Positions 18,790 through 28,368 of a stretch of 64,000 nucleotides of DNA are shown here, piece by piece (position 1 is the first letter of the stretch; each line of letters begins with the position of its first letter). The stretch comes from Desulfoluna spongiiphila (GTDB lineage: Bacteria; Desulfobacterota; Desulfobacteria; Desulfobacterales; Desulfolunaceae): contig NZ_FMUX01000010.1 in NCBI RefSeq assembly GCF_900101345.1, forward strand, positions 165,091 to 229,090. The letters are read 5' to 3'. The notes below the pieces were generated by a model, which was given only the letters and a program-made list of their open reading frames with translations, did no database searches and had not been told where the DNA came from. The position numbers and the translations under genes were made by a program.

Positions 18790-20643
18790 ATGCACAAGCT
18801 TCTCACAGACAACCCGGGCCAGAAGATGCTCATGCTGGGCAACGAGGCCATTGCACGGGGCGCCATCGAAGCCGGCGTCGCGTTTACCGCCTCTTATCCC
18901 GGGACGCCATCGTCAGAGATTTCCCTCAACTTTTTTCAGATGTCGAAAGAGAGCGATCTCTATTTCGAGTACAGCATCAACGAAAAAGTCTCCGTGGAAG
19001 TGTCTGCGGCAGCGGCGAACTGCGGCGTTCGAAGCATGTGCGTGATGAAACATGTGGGGATGAACGTGGCGGCCGACGCGCTGTTGACCCTTGCCTACAT
19101 CGGCGTCACCGGCGGCATGGTGATCTTAACCGCCGACGACCCCTTCATGTTCTCCAGCCAGAACGAGCAGGACAACCGCTACTACGGCAAGCTCGCCGGA
19201 CTCCCCGTGCTGGAGCCCTCCTCCGTTGCCGAAGCCAAAGAGATGACCAAGCAGGCCTTTGAGCTCTCCGAAGCCCTGGGCGAGCCGGTGATCCTGCGTA
19301 CCACCACCCGCATCAACCACTCCACCGGCGTGGTGGAACTGGGCGACATCACGGAGCGCAAGACCAAAGGGGACTTCATCAAGGACCCCATGCGTTGCGT
19401 CACCGTACCGGCCGTCTCCCGCGGTCTCCATGTCAAGCTCCTGGCCAACCTGGCCAAAGCCGAAGAGATCGCCTGCACCTCTCCGATGAACCGGGTGGAC
19501 GGCGAAGGGACTTTAGGCATCATCGTCAACGGCGTCAGCTACAGCTACGTCAAAGACGGCCTCAAGGACCTGGGCGCCACAGACAAGGTAAAGGTCCTCC
19601 GGCTGGGCTTTTCCAACCCCCTTCCCAAGGAACTGGTCCTGGGCTTTATTAAAGGATGCGAAAAGGTCCTTGTGGTGGAAGAGGGCGAGCCCTTCATGGA
19701 AGAGGCGGTTAAAGCCGTGGCCCAGGAGAACGGCCTCACCCTGCCCATCTGCGGCAAAGGGGAGCACCTCTTCTCCCGCCTCTACGAGTTCGACCCCAAA
19801 ATGGTCCGCAACATCATGGCCTCCTGCTTTGAGCTGGCCCCGGTCCCCAGCCAGAGCGTGGATACCTCCAACGTGCCTGAAATCCCCAACCGTCCGCCCA
19901 ACCTCTGCGCCGGCTGTTCGCACCGGGCCACCTTCTACGCGGTGAAGCAGGCCACCCAGGGCATGGACGTCATATTCCCCTCGGATATCGGCTGCTACAC
20001 CCTGGGCTTTATGCCTCCCCTCTCCACCGGGGACTTCGTGCTCTGCATGGGCGCCTCCACCAGCACCTCGGCTGGCTTTTCCACGGTAACGGACAAGAAG
20101 GTCATCTCCTTTGTCGGAGACTCCACCTTCTTCCACTCCGGCATCATGGGCCTGATGAACGCGGTGTTCAACAACCACAACTTCACCCTGGTGATCCTGG
20201 ACAACCGCATCACCGGCATGACGGGCCACCAGCCCAACCCCGGCGTGGACATGGACGAGATGGGTTTTGAAGGATACAACTCCATCGACATCGAAGGGCT
20301 CGTGAAAGCCGCAGGCGTCAAGCACGTCTCCGTGGTCCGTCCCTACAACCTCAAGAAGAGCATCGCGGCCATCAAGGAAGCCGTTGAGTTTGAAGGGGTC
20401 TCGGTGGTCATCGCCAAGGAGAAGTGCACCCTCTACGCCAAGAGCCTCAAGCAGCTCACCGGCAAGAAATTCCAGGTAAACCCGGACAAGTGCAAAAACC
20501 ACAGGGACTGCATCGACACCATCGCCTGTCCCGCCTTCACCACCGAAGGGGGACGGGTCCGGATCAACGAGGAGATGTGTGCCGGCTGCGCAATCTGTGC
20601 CCAGATCTGCCCCGAGAACGCCATCCTGCCCGTGAAAAAGTAG
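18790..20643 (+). CDS. iorA: Indolepyruvate:ferredoxin oxidoreductase, alpha subunit
   Basis: The TPP and Fe-S subunit that oxidatively decarboxylates aryl pyruvates to aryl-acetyl-CoA, reducing ferredoxin. It is 617 aa. The N-terminal pyrimidine-binding domain has GNEAIARGAIEAGV and SYPGTPSSE. The TPP domain (about 340-540) has CAGCSHRATFYAV, GDSTFFHSGIMGLMNAV and LDNRITGMTGHQPNPG. Two C-terminal 4Fe-4S sets are CKNHRDC...CPAF and CAGCAICAQICPENA. It is followed by iorB after 97 bp containing a GC-rich hairpin. The gene fits amino-acid fermentation or aryl-acid use by an anaerobe. Confidence 0.96.
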   Translation: MHKLLTDNPGQKMLMLGNEAIARGAIEAGVAFTASYPGTPSSEISLNFFQMSKESDLYFEYSINEKVSVEVSAAAANCGVRSMCVMKHVGMNVAADALLTLAYIGVTGGMVILTADDPFMFSSQNEQDNRYYGKLAGLPVLEPSSVAEAKEMTKQAFELSEALGEPVILRTTTRINHSTGVVELGDITERKTKGDFIKDPMRCVTVPAVSRGLHVKLLANLAKAEEIACTSPMNRVDGEGTLGIIVNGVSYSYVKDGLKDLGATDKVKVLRLGFSNPLPKELVLGFIKGCEKVLVVEEGEPFMEEAVKAVAQENGLTLPICGKGEHLFSRLYEFDPKMVRNIMASCFELAPVPSQSVDTSNVPEIPNRPPNLCAGCSHRATFYAVKQATQGMDVIFPSDIGCYTLGFMPPLSTGDFVLCMGASTSTSAGFSTVTDKKVISFVGDSTFFHSGIMGLMNAVFNNHNFTLVILDNRITGMTGHQPNPGVDMDEMGFEGYNSIDIEGLVKAAGVKHVSVVRPYNLKKSIAAIKEAVEFEGVSVVIAKEKCTLYAKSLKQLTGKKFQVNPDKCKNHRDCIDTIACPAFTTEGGRVRINEEMCAGCAICAQICPENAILPVKK

Positions 20644-20668
20644 ACACGGCGGCTCCATGAACGACACC

Positions 20669-20701
20669 GGCTCCGCCCGTTTCTCGACACAGGCCGGAGC
20701 C
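20669..20701 (+). terminator. Possible attenuator between iorA and iorB
   Basis: GGCTCCG (20669-20675) can pair with CGGAGCC (20695-20701), with T-rich sequence beginning 12 bases later. It could lower iorB transcription relative to iorA or only stabilise the mRNA. Confidence 0.35.
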
Positions 20702-20740
20702 TTCGTCATAACCTTTTTTTAAACACAAGGTGACACCCAT

Positions 20741-21334
20741 ATGGATACCAAAAGACTGATCATCGTGGCGGTGGGCGGCCAGGGCAACCTCCTGGCATCC
20801 CGGGTTCTGGGCGAAGCGGCTCTGCTCCAGGGCATCCCCGTGCACATGAGCGAGATTCACGGCATGGCCCAAAGGGGCGGTGTGGTGGAATCCTCCATCG
20901 TCTTCGGCGATGCCGAAAGCACCATCATCTCAGACGGCGAAGCCGACGTCTTCGTCAGCTTCGAACCCTCCGAGGCCCTGCGCGCCCTGGGCCGATGCAA
21001 AAAAGAGACGGTGACCATCACCAACCTGTCTCCCCTGCCCCCCTTCACCGTGGCCATCGGCAAAGGGGTCTACCCGGAGATCGACAACGTCACCGAGCTT
21101 CTGGCCGAAAAGACCAAGCGCCTCATCGCCTTTGACGCCGTGAAGCTGGCCGAAGAGGCCGGAAACGTCCTCTCCGTAAACATGGTGCTCCTGGGCGCCC
21201 TCATCGAGACAGGCGTCCTGCCCGTCAATGCCGAGGCCATCCGTGAGGCCATCTCCACAAAGACCAAAAAAGCCTTTGTGGACGTGAACCTGAAAGCCTT
21301 TGAGCTCGGCTTTGCCGAGGCGGCAAAGCACTAA
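20741..21334 (+). CDS. iorB: Indolepyruvate:ferredoxin oxidoreductase, beta subunit
   Basis: The gamma-type subunit of the 2-oxoacid oxidoreductase (197 aa), partner of IorA. The visible features are LIIVAVGGQGNLLASRVLGEAAL (nucleotide/CoA-type loop), HGMAQRGGVVESSIVFGD and VDVNLKAFELGFAEA at the end, all usual for IorB. It follows iorA on the same strand, probably one transcript. Downstream (21345-21380) a direct duplication of ACTCCGGCGCC forms a short palindrome but no T tract. Confidence 0.95.
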   Translation: MDTKRLIIVAVGGQGNLLASRVLGEAALLQGIPVHMSEIHGMAQRGGVVESSIVFGDAESTIISDGEADVFVSFEPSEALRALGRCKKETVTITNLSPLPPFTVAIGKGVYPEIDNVTELLAEKTKRLIAFDAVKLAEEAGNVLSVNMVLLGALIETGVLPVNAEAIREAISTKTKKAFVDVNLKAFELGFAEAAKH

Positions 21335-21556
21335 AGGCCCTGCGAATAACTCCGGCGCCAGCGAGTAACTCCGGCGCCGGAGCATTCCTTCCCGGCCCCC
21401 CCCCCAGAGAAAAAAAATCTCCGGCCATCGATTTCACGGCCAATGTGTGTCACCTTAATAGACATACGATACAGGCAGCACAGCAACCGCCACGTCATCC
21501 CAGGGTCTCAAACCACGAAACACCCCGGATCCATCACCCCGGAGGAGGCTCCGTCC

Positions 21557-22561
21557 ATGATTCAAAAACGGATCACCACGTTCCTGCTGGGCATCCTTCT
21601 TGTGGTCGCCATCGGCACCTTCGGCTACTTCCTTATCTTTCACGGCCAGGAACGGTGGATCGACTGCCTGTACATGACGGTCATCTCCATCACCAGCGTG
21701 GGGTACGGAGAGATCCTGGATGTCTCCAGCAGCATTGCGGCCCAGATATTCACCATGGGCCTCATCACCTTCGGCATGGGGTTTATCCTCTATGCCATCA
21801 GCTCCATCACCGCCTTTCTCATCGAAGGAGAACTTTCCGGTGTCCGAAGGAGAAGACGCATGAACCGAGAGATCAATCGCCTCACCGGCCACATCATCCT
21901 GGTGGGGGGAGGAGAGACGCGGCGCGCCCTGGCCCATGAGCTGATCACCTGCGGGGAGCAGGTGGTGGTCATCGAGCAGGAGGGCGAAGCCCCTGCACCA
22001 AATTCTTCGGCGCATCCCTTCCTGTACATCGAAGGGGACCCCACCGATGACGTGAACCTCGAAAAGGCCGGCATCGGACGGGCCAAAGGGGTGGTCATCG
22101 CCCTGCCCCAGGACAAGGACAGCCTCTACGTCACCATGACGGCCCGCATGATGAACAAAAACCTGCGCATCGTCGCCCAGGTGAGCGACCCGAAAATCGC
22201 CCCCAAATTCACCATGGCAGGGGCCGACAGCATCGTCTCCCCCAACACCATCGGGGCCCTGCGCATGGCCTCGGAAATGGTCCGCCCGACCGCCGTGGAC
22301 TTCCTCGACCAGATGCTCCGAAGCGAGCAGGGCCCCTTACGGATCCACGAGCTGCCCATCACCCCGGACTCCCCCATGGACGGCAGGCGTTTGTCCGAAA
22401 CCGACCTGCGAAGGGAACACGACCTCCTGGTCCTGGGACTCAAAGACAAAGAGGCCATCCTCTTCAACCCCGATGCCGATACCCTCTTGACCTCGGGCAT
22501 GACCCTGGTGGTCATGGGCAACATCGACGAAATCAAGCGCCTCCAGGCCAGGGTGAGCTGA
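21557..22561 (+). CDS. Two-TM potassium channel with RCK (TrkA-N/TrkA-C) domains
   Basis: A K+ channel subunit of 334 aa. Two transmembrane helices flank a pore loop ending in the filter TSVGYGE. A cytoplasmic Rossmann RCK domain follows (HIILVGGGETRRALAHEL, FLYIEGDPTDDVNLEKAGI, VVIALPQDKDSLYVT), then a TrkA-C-like domain at the end (ELPITPDSPMDGRRL...LVVMG). The glycine motif is GGGETR rather than strict GxGxxG. The start at 21557 is chosen because GGAGGAGG lies just upstream and the first helix then begins the protein. It is joined to the next gene with only one base between stop and start. Confidence 0.92.
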   Translation: MIQKRITTFLLGILLVVAIGTFGYFLIFHGQERWIDCLYMTVISITSVGYGEILDVSSSIAAQIFTMGLITFGMGFILYAISSITAFLIEGELSGVRRRRRMNREINRLTGHIILVGGGETRRALAHELITCGEQVVVIEQEGEAPAPNSSAHPFLYIEGDPTDDVNLEKAGIGRAKGVVIALPQDKDSLYVTMTARMMNKNLRIVAQVSDPKIAPKFTMAGADSIVSPNTIGALRMASEMVRPTAVDFLDQMLRSEQGPLRIHELPITPDSPMDGRRLSETDLRREHDLLVLGLKDKEAILFNPDADTLLTSGMTLVVMGNIDEIKRLQARVS

Positions 22562-22562
22562 G

Positions 22563-24074
22563 ATGACGCGGCCATGGTTCGTCCTCCTGGTCGCTGCGCT
22601 CCTGTGCGCCCGGTGCGTCCCACCCGTCACGCACACCGCCCCCCTTGCGCCAACGGACACTGTGGAGATCCTTGAACCCCTCGAAGGGGCGATCTACCCC
22701 CGGGACATGGCCCCGCCCCTTTTTGAATGGAGGGGACCCGATCAAAACGAAACACCCTGGCTCCTGGAGATCCGCCTTCCCAAAGGCCCTCCACTCCGCC
22801 GGGAGGTACCAGCCTCCACCTGGCAGCCCGACCCGGGCCTGTGGGAACACATCAAACAAAAAGCCACCGGCGCCCCCGTAACCCTTTGCATCTCACGGAC
22901 AGGCGGTCCATCCCACCCCGGCATTGCCCCTTCAACGCGGCGCTTTTTTATCTCCGACCATGCGGTGGAGGCCTCGATTCTCTACCGCCAGCTGCCCCTG
23001 CCCTACCAGATCTCCCAAAACTATCTCCGACGCATTACCTGGAAGCTGGGGGCAGTGGCCGACGGTTCCCCGCCCAAGACCGTCATGACCAACCAACCGG
23101 TCTGCAGCGGCTGCCACCAGACCAGCGCCGACGGACGCCTCCTTGCCATGGAGATGAATATCAAAGGAGACGGCGGTGCCCACTGGGTCAAGCCGGTTGC
23201 CAGCACCATGGAGGTCACCGAAACCGACACCATGAGCTGGAGCGACTACCCCACCCCCCCGTTCCTCCCGGACACCCGGGGCAGCTTTGCCAAGCTCTCC
23301 CCCACCGGACGGTTCATGGTGAGCCCGGTCAACGAGATCAGCTTCATGGTCCTCACCGGCGATGCGGCCTACTCCCAGCTCTTTTTCCCGACCTTCGGTT
23401 TTCTGGGGATCTACCACCGGCAGACAAAAACCTTTGCCCCCCTGAAAGGCGCCCAGGACTGGGACTATGCCCACACCGACCCCAGCTGGTACCCCGACGA
23501 ATCCGCCCTGCTCTTTGCCCGGGCTGAAACAAAAAACGCCTACCACCCGGATTTAGGCAACATCCGCACCCTGACCTCAGCCCAGGGCATCCAGGCCCTC
23601 AACCAAACATTTCCCGTCCGGTTCGATATCTGCCGCCTGCCCTTTGAAGGCGGCAAAGGCGGCACGGCCACCCCCCTTCCGGGGGCCAGCCACAACGGCA
23701 TGAGCAACTACTTTGCCCGGGTCTCACCCGACGGCAACTGGGTGGTCTTCACCCAGAGCCGAAGCGGGCTCATGCTCCAGCCGGACAGCACCCTTTATAT
23801 CGTTCCGGCCGCCGGGGGAACGGCCCGGAAACTAACCTGCAACCGCCCCGGCATGAACTCCTGGCACGCCTGGTCCCCCAACGGCAGGTGGCTCGTCTTT
23901 GCATCCAAAAGCCGCACCATGACAACGGAGCTGTTTTTAACCCACATCGATGAGAACGGCACGGACTCACCGGCCATCCGGCTCCACCGCTTCAGCCACC
24001 CGACCATGGCCGCCAATATCCCCGAGTTCGTGCCGTTCAAACCGGAGGCCATCGATACCATAAGGTTGAAATAG
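22563..24074 (+). CDS. TolB/PD40-type beta-propeller protein with one CxxCH heme site
   Basis: An exported protein of 503 aa. It has an N-terminal signal (FVLLVAALLCARCVPP), a middle part with a c-type heme motif VCSGCHQTSADGR (about residue 180), and C-terminal propeller blades (FARVSPDGNWVVFTQSRS, HAWSPNGRWLVFASKSR). A mono-heme c-type protein in the periplasm is implied; binding of a specific partner is not visible. It starts one base after the K+ channel stop and lies just before cti, which also has a CxxCH site. Together they suggest a membrane or redox role, which is inference. I do not recognise a named family. Confidence 0.75.
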   Translation: MTRPWFVLLVAALLCARCVPPVTHTAPLAPTDTVEILEPLEGAIYPRDMAPPLFEWRGPDQNETPWLLEIRLPKGPPLRREVPASTWQPDPGLWEHIKQKATGAPVTLCISRTGGPSHPGIAPSTRRFFISDHAVEASILYRQLPLPYQISQNYLRRITWKLGAVADGSPPKTVMTNQPVCSGCHQTSADGRLLAMEMNIKGDGGAHWVKPVASTMEVTETDTMSWSDYPTPPFLPDTRGSFAKLSPTGRFMVSPVNEISFMVLTGDAAYSQLFFPTFGFLGIYHRQTKTFAPLKGAQDWDYAHTDPSWYPDESALLFARAETKNAYHPDLGNIRTLTSAQGIQALNQTFPVRFDICRLPFEGGKGGTATPLPGASHNGMSNYFARVSPDGNWVVFTQSRSGLMLQPDSTLYIVPAAGGTARKLTCNRPGMNSWHAWSPNGRWLVFASKSRTMTTELFLTHIDENGTDSPAIRLHRFSHPTMAANIPEFVPFKPEAIDTIRLK

Positions 24075-24314
24075 CCTGCCATGGTTAAAGTGCGTGGAAA
24101 AGCCTGCCTCCGGCGGGTCGCTTTTTTGAAAAAAAGCTCCGCAAAAAACGCTCCTAATGCACCCGCACTTCGTCTTGCTCGCCTTAAAGGGCGAGCAAGA
24201 CGAAGTGCGGGTGCGAAAAAGTCGACATTATTTCGGCGGAGCCTGCAAAGGTTTACTTAAGACCTGTTTGTCAAACTTTTTAAAAGTTTGGCCCCCGGCA
24301 GGGCCGCCGGAGGC
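24075..24314 (+). repeat. Dispersed structured repeat, copy B (interior replaced)
   Basis: The leader with CATGGTTAAAG and the left terminal repeat GCCTCCGGCGG (24106-24116) are intact, as are CTGTTTGTCAAAC and the right terminal repeat (24303-24314). The usual first two hairpins are replaced by a different sequence carrying a perfect 25-bp hairpin (24159-24214). It lies between the propeller gene and cti. Confidence 0.85.
24159..24214 (+). repeat. Perfect 25-bp inverted repeat inside copy B
   Basis: The arm 24159-24183 (starting GCACCCGCACTTCG) is exactly complementary to 24190-24214, with a 6-nt loop. It is followed by five A rather than T on the plus strand, so it is not a standard terminator for the upstream gene; the minus strand would give a T tract. 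Confidence 0.9.
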
Positions 24315-24345
24315 ATTTTTCCTTTTTTCACACCAGGGAGGGACC

Positions 24346-26769
24346 ATGGGAAAACAGTGGATGGTGTTACTCTTGTGCTTCGGGCTATTTCTCATCGGCT
24401 GCGGCGTGCAGCAGGCCAGGGTATTCAACGACAAATACGGGCCGGAGCAGGTGGTCTCCCGGGTGGATGGGATGCCGGAGGAAGGGGTCACTTATTATGA
24501 AGACATCCAGCCCATTCTGGAAAAGCGGTGCAGCGCCTGCCACAGTTGCTACGATGCGCCGTGCCAGCTGAAGCTCACCTCCTTTGAAGGGCTGGACCGG
24601 GGCGCCACCTCGCTCATGGTGTACAACGCCTCCCGCATCACGGCCGACGAGCCCACCCGGCTGTTCGTCGACGCAGACACCACCGTCGGATGGCGGGAAA
24701 AGGGCTTCCACCCGGTGCTCAACGAGTGCACCCAGGAGCCTGCCGTCAACCGGGAGAACTCCGTCCTGGCAAGGATGCTGGCCTTAAAGAAGAAGAACCC
24801 CCAGCCCGAAGAGGAACTCCTGCCCCAGTCCTTTGACCTCTCCTTGGCCAAGGCCAACAACTGCGAACCCAGCGAATCCTTCGACAGCTTTGAGAAGCGC
24901 TACCCCCTGTGGGGCATGCCCTACGCCCTGCCCGGCCTCACCAAAGAGGAGCATGACGCCGTCTTGAAGTGGATCACCGACGGAGGGCTCAGCAAGGGGC
25001 ATAAAAAAACCTCGCCGGAAGCAACCGAAATTGTCCGCCGCTGGGAGCTCTTTTTCAACGGCACCTCCCCAAGGGAGCAGCTGGTGAGCCGGTACATCTA
25101 CGAACACCTCTTCATCGCCCATCTCCACTTCGAAGGGCTTCCCCACCGGGAATTCTACCGCCTGGTGCGCTCCGTCACCCCGCCCGGAGAGCCCGTGGAG
25201 GAGATCCCCAGCGTCCGGCCCTACGACGACCCGGGCATCAGCCCCTTTTATTACCGGTTGAAGCAGACCCCCGCCGTGGTGGTGAAGGACCACACGGTCT
25301 ACCACCTGTCCGATGCGAAAATGGCGCGCTACAACGATCTTTTTTTTAAACCCGCCTACACGGTCCCAAGCCTGCCCTCCTACGCCCCGGACACAGCCGC
25401 CAATCCCCTGAAAGCCTTTGCCCGGATCCCGGCACGGTCCCGATACCGATTCCTCCTGGACGACGCCCACTTCTTTGTGAACGGATTTATCAAAGGGCCG
25501 GTCTGCAGGGGCCAGGTGGCGCTGAACGTCATCAACGATCACTTCTTTGTGGCCTTTTTCGACCCGGACAGGGACATGATCAGCAACGACTCCGACTTCC
25601 TCGCGGAGATGAGCCCCCTTCTGGCCCTGCCCGGGGAGCGGGAGAATACCCTCAACATCCCCAGCATCTGGTTCACCTACTCCCGCAACCAGAAAAAATA
25701 CCTCAAGGCCAAAGACGACTATATCGACCGCCTCCACCCCGACCACATCGGCAACGACATCACCCACATCTGGGACGGGGACGGCGGCATCAACGACAAC
25801 GCCCTGCTCACCGTGTTCCGCCACTTCGACAGCGCCACGGTCCTCAAGGGCCTGGTGGGCCAGGTCCCCAAAACCGCCTGGGTAGTGGATTTTCCCCTGC
25901 TGGAACGGATCCACTACCTGCTCGTGGCGGGCTTTGATGTCTACGGCAACGTAGGGCACCAGGCCGTCACCCGCCTCTACATGGACTTTCTCCGCATGGA
26001 AGGCGAAAACAACTTTTTAAGCTTCATGCCCAGCGACCTGCGCAAGGAAATGCGCGACGGCTGGTACCAGGGCACCAGCGCCGAGTTCAAGAACCACGTC
26101 GAAAACCCCTTGCTGGGCCTCTCCCGCGAAACAGGCATCACCTACCGAACCCTGACACCGAAAAACGAATTTTTTGAGCAGGTGCTGGCCCGTGTGGGGC
26201 CTGTCACCCCGCAACACGACCCTATCAACCGCTGCCTCACCAAGACCTGCAGCTCTGATGGAGACACCCCGGAGAGACAGGCCGTAGAAAAAGCCCTGCG
26301 CCGCATCACCGGCATCCAAGGGAAAAAGACCGAGGTGTTCCCGGATGTCTCCTTTCTCCGCGTGGTCACCCCACCGGACCATGACGACCTGGCCTACACC
26401 ATCATCAAAAACAAAGCCCTGAGCAACAATTCCTTCATGTTCGGCGAAGAGAGACGCCGCCGCCCCGAAGACGACACCTTAAGCATCGTCCGCGGCCACG
26501 TGGGGAGCTACCCCAACGCCTTTGTACGCATCGGCGTGGACGAGGTGGACACCCTGGCGGACCGCTACCTCAAGGTGAAAGACGAGGTCACCTACTACCT
26601 CATGGCCCGGCGCCACGTGGTCCGCCGCACCAGCCCCGACTTCTGGGACGAATACGACTGGCACTGCCAAACCTTTTTAAACGCCCACCCCGTCGAAGGG
26701 GGCACCTTCGACCTCTACCGGTACATCCGCATCGCCGAAAAAGAGGACGGGACCCTGGTGGAGTGGTAA
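24346..26769 (+). CDS. cti: Fatty acid cis/trans isomerase (Cti), lipoprotein form
   Basis: Cti converts cis-unsaturated membrane fatty acids to trans in response to solvents or heat. It is a heme-c enzyme of the periplasmic space. The start at 24346 (after GGGAGG) gives 807 aa. Residues 1-20 end in the lipobox LIGC, implying a lipid anchor. CSACHSCYDAPCQLKL (about residue 64) holds the heme-binding CxxCH typical of the family. The body has GMPYALPGLTKEEHDAVLKWI, WELFFNG, SRYIYEHLFIAHLHF, RYRFLLDDAHFFVNGFIKGPVC, DNALLTVFRHFDSATVLKG and IHYLLVAGFDVYGNVGHQ. The longer frame from 24157 is rejected because it translates through the repeat. Confidence 0.93.
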   Translation: MGKQWMVLLLCFGLFLIGCGVQQARVFNDKYGPEQVVSRVDGMPEEGVTYYEDIQPILEKRCSACHSCYDAPCQLKLTSFEGLDRGATSLMVYNASRITADEPTRLFVDADTTVGWREKGFHPVLNECTQEPAVNRENSVLARMLALKKKNPQPEEELLPQSFDLSLAKANNCEPSESFDSFEKRYPLWGMPYALPGLTKEEHDAVLKWITDGGLSKGHKKTSPEATEIVRRWELFFNGTSPREQLVSRYIYEHLFIAHLHFEGLPHREFYRLVRSVTPPGEPVEEIPSVRPYDDPGISPFYYRLKQTPAVVVKDHTVYHLSDAKMARYNDLFFKPAYTVPSLPSYAPDTAANPLKAFARIPARSRYRFLLDDAHFFVNGFIKGPVCRGQVALNVINDHFFVAFFDPDRDMISNDSDFLAEMSPLLALPGERENTLNIPSIWFTYSRNQKKYLKAKDDYIDRLHPDHIGNDITHIWDGDGGINDNALLTVFRHFDSATVLKGLVGQVPKTAWVVDFPLLERIHYLLVAGFDVYGNVGHQAVTRLYMDFLRMEGENNFLSFMPSDLRKEMRDGWYQGTSAEFKNHVENPLLGLSRETGITYRTLTPKNEFFEQVLARVGPVTPQHDPINRCLTKTCSSDGDTPERQAVEKALRRITGIQGKKTEVFPDVSFLRVVTPPDHDDLAYTIIKNKALSNNSFMFGEERRRRPEDDTLSIVRGHVGSYPNAFVRIGVDEVDTLADRYLKVKDEVTYYLMARRHVVRRTSPDFWDEYDWHCQTFLNAHPVEGGTFDLYRYIRIAEKEDGTLVEW

Positions 26770-26906
26770 AAAAAGCCTTCTATGGTTAAAACCGGTCCAA
26801 AAGCCCTGCCTCCGGCGGCGAGGTGAGCCACCTCGAAAGCAGGTTGCGAATGCGTTTTCCCCCTCGTTCCTCGGGGAAAATCACATTCGCCTTTGATTCT
26901 GAAAGG
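26770..26906 (+). repeat. Dispersed structured repeat, copy C (3' half missing)
   Basis: It begins right after the cti stop with the CTATGGTTAAA leader. The left terminal repeat is 26808-26819, then the GAGGTG/CACCTC hairpin and the GCGAATG/CATTCGC hairpin. The 3' part and right terminal repeat are absent; the trpS stop follows. Confidence 0.85.
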
Positions 26907-26923
26907 AGTCACTCAGCGTGGCC

Positions 26924-27925
26924 CTAGCTGAAAAAATCCAGGCCGAAGGCGGCCTTGACTTTTCGGGCGGTCTCCTCGGTTTCTGCCCGCGCTTTCTCCG
27001 TGCCGGTGCGCAGAATCGCCATAAGCCCGGCCGGATCCGAGAGGAACCGGGCCCTGCGCGTGCGGATGGGGGCCAAAAGCCCCTGCAGGCACTCTGTCAG
27101 GAGGCATTTCAGCTTGCTGTCGGCCAGGCCGCCGCGTTGGTAGTCCTCTTTGAGCCTGGTCACAAGGGCTTCATCCGGGCAAAAGGCGTCAAGGTAGGTG
27201 AAGACCACGTTGCCCTCCACGGACCCGGGATCTTCGATGCGCAGATGGTTGGGGTCGGTGTACATCTTCTTCACGGCGCGCTCGATCTCGGCGTCGTCGC
27301 TGCCCAGGGTGATGGCATTGCCCAGGGACTTGGACATCTTCGCCTTGCCGTCCACTCCAGGCAGCCGGGACACCTTGCTGAGAAGAGGCCGGCACTCAAC
27401 CAGCACCTCGCTTCCCGCAACCTGATTGACCTTGCGGACAACCTCATTTGTTAATTCAATCATGGGGAGCTGATCATCCCCGACGGGTACCAGGTCCGCC
27501 CGAAACGCCGTGATGTCTGCGGCCTGGCTGATGGGGTACGAAAGAAAACCCGCAGGGATGGACGCACCGAACTGCTTGCCGGCAATTTCCGCTTTCACGG
27601 TTGGGTTTCGCTGGAGACGGGAGACCGTCACGAGGTTGGCGTAGTACATGGTGAGCTCGGCCAGGGCAGGCAGCCCCGACTGAAGGCAGATCACGGTGCG
27701 CTCGGGGTCAATGCCCACGGCCAGGTAATCGGCCAGCACGTTGAGGATGTTGCCGGAGACCTTGGCAGGGGTGTGCCCGTTGTCCGTCAGGCCCTGCATG
27801 TCCGCGATGAGAATGGTCTGGGAAGAGGTGTCCTGCAGCGCGACGCGCTGCGTGAGGGAGCCGACATAATGGCCGAGATGAAGGGATCCGGTGGGGCGAT
27901 CGCCCGTGAGGATTTTCTGAGACAT
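26924..27925 (-). CDS. trpS: Tryptophanyl-tRNA synthetase
   Basis: Charges tRNA-Trp. The 333-aa class I synthetase has [17 protein letters not shown] (HIGH-type motif), [36 protein letters not shown] and [11 protein letters not shown] (KMSKS). It starts at 27925 after an AGGAG site. It stands alone with repeat copies on both sides. I saw no T-box or Trp leader in front. Confidence 0.96.
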   Translation of the reverse strand: MSQKILTGDRPTGSLHLGHYVGSLTQRVALQDTSSQTILIADMQGLTDNGHTPAKVSGNILNVLADYLAVGIDPERTVICLQSGLPALAELTMYYANLVTVSRLQRNPTVKAEIAGKQFGASIPAGFLSYPISQAADITAFRADLVPVGDDQLPMIELTNEVVRKVNQVAGSEVLVECRPLLSKVSRLPGVDGKAKMSKSLGNAITLGSDDAEIERAVKKMYTDPNHLRIEDPGSVEGNVVFTYLDAFCPDEALVTRLKEDYQRGGLADSKLKCLLTECLQGLLAPIRTRRARFLSDPAGLMAILRTGTEKARAETEETARKVKAAFGLDFFS

Positions 27926-28166
27926 GTGTGTTCTCCTTAGGTACGTTTAAAACCCACCGAAGGAGACGATTACACGCTTGTGTCTATTCACCCGTCGCCC
28001 TTCGGCGGCAAATGAATACAAAACAAGTCCATGTGCCGCTCCGTCAGGAGCGCCACCAGAACATGCGCGTCGTCACTGTCTGTGTCTCTGTGTTTTTCAT
28101 ATACGCGATCTACCACCCCTTCCGCAAAAGAACAACATAAAGCAAGCGGTCCGTTCTAAAAAGCGT

Positions 28167-28258
28167 GCCTCCGGCGGCGAGGTGAGCCACCTCGAAAGCA
28201 TACTGCCCTTGCGCTTTGTCCCTCGTTCCTCGGGCCAAAACGCAAGGGCCTTCGGCTC
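28167..28258 (+). repeat. Dispersed structured repeat, copy D (5' half, re-paired stem)
   Basis: The left terminal repeat GCCTCCGGCGGC is at 28167-28178 with the GAGGTG/CACCTC hairpin. The next stem is CCCTTGCG / CGCAAGGG instead of GCGAATG / CATTCGC, keeping pairing with a different sequence. The loop CTCGTTCCTCGGG is conserved. Confidence 0.82.
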
Positions 28259-28368
28259 GGGCTTCGCCCGACATGAACGCTGGTGGTTTATGCGAGCTAC
28301 GATACAAGCGTTGAAGTCAGAGGATACGCGGCTTATCAGATTTAACAGGGATACCTCCGCAGCAAAAG

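Noticed and set aside
21335..21390. Terminator after iorB
   Set aside because: There is a duplicated ACTCCGGCGCC palindrome but no T tract, so I did not annotate it as a terminator.
24157..24345. N-terminal extension of cti
   Set aside because: It translates through repeat copy B. A lipoprotein signal with a good ribosome site starts at 24346.
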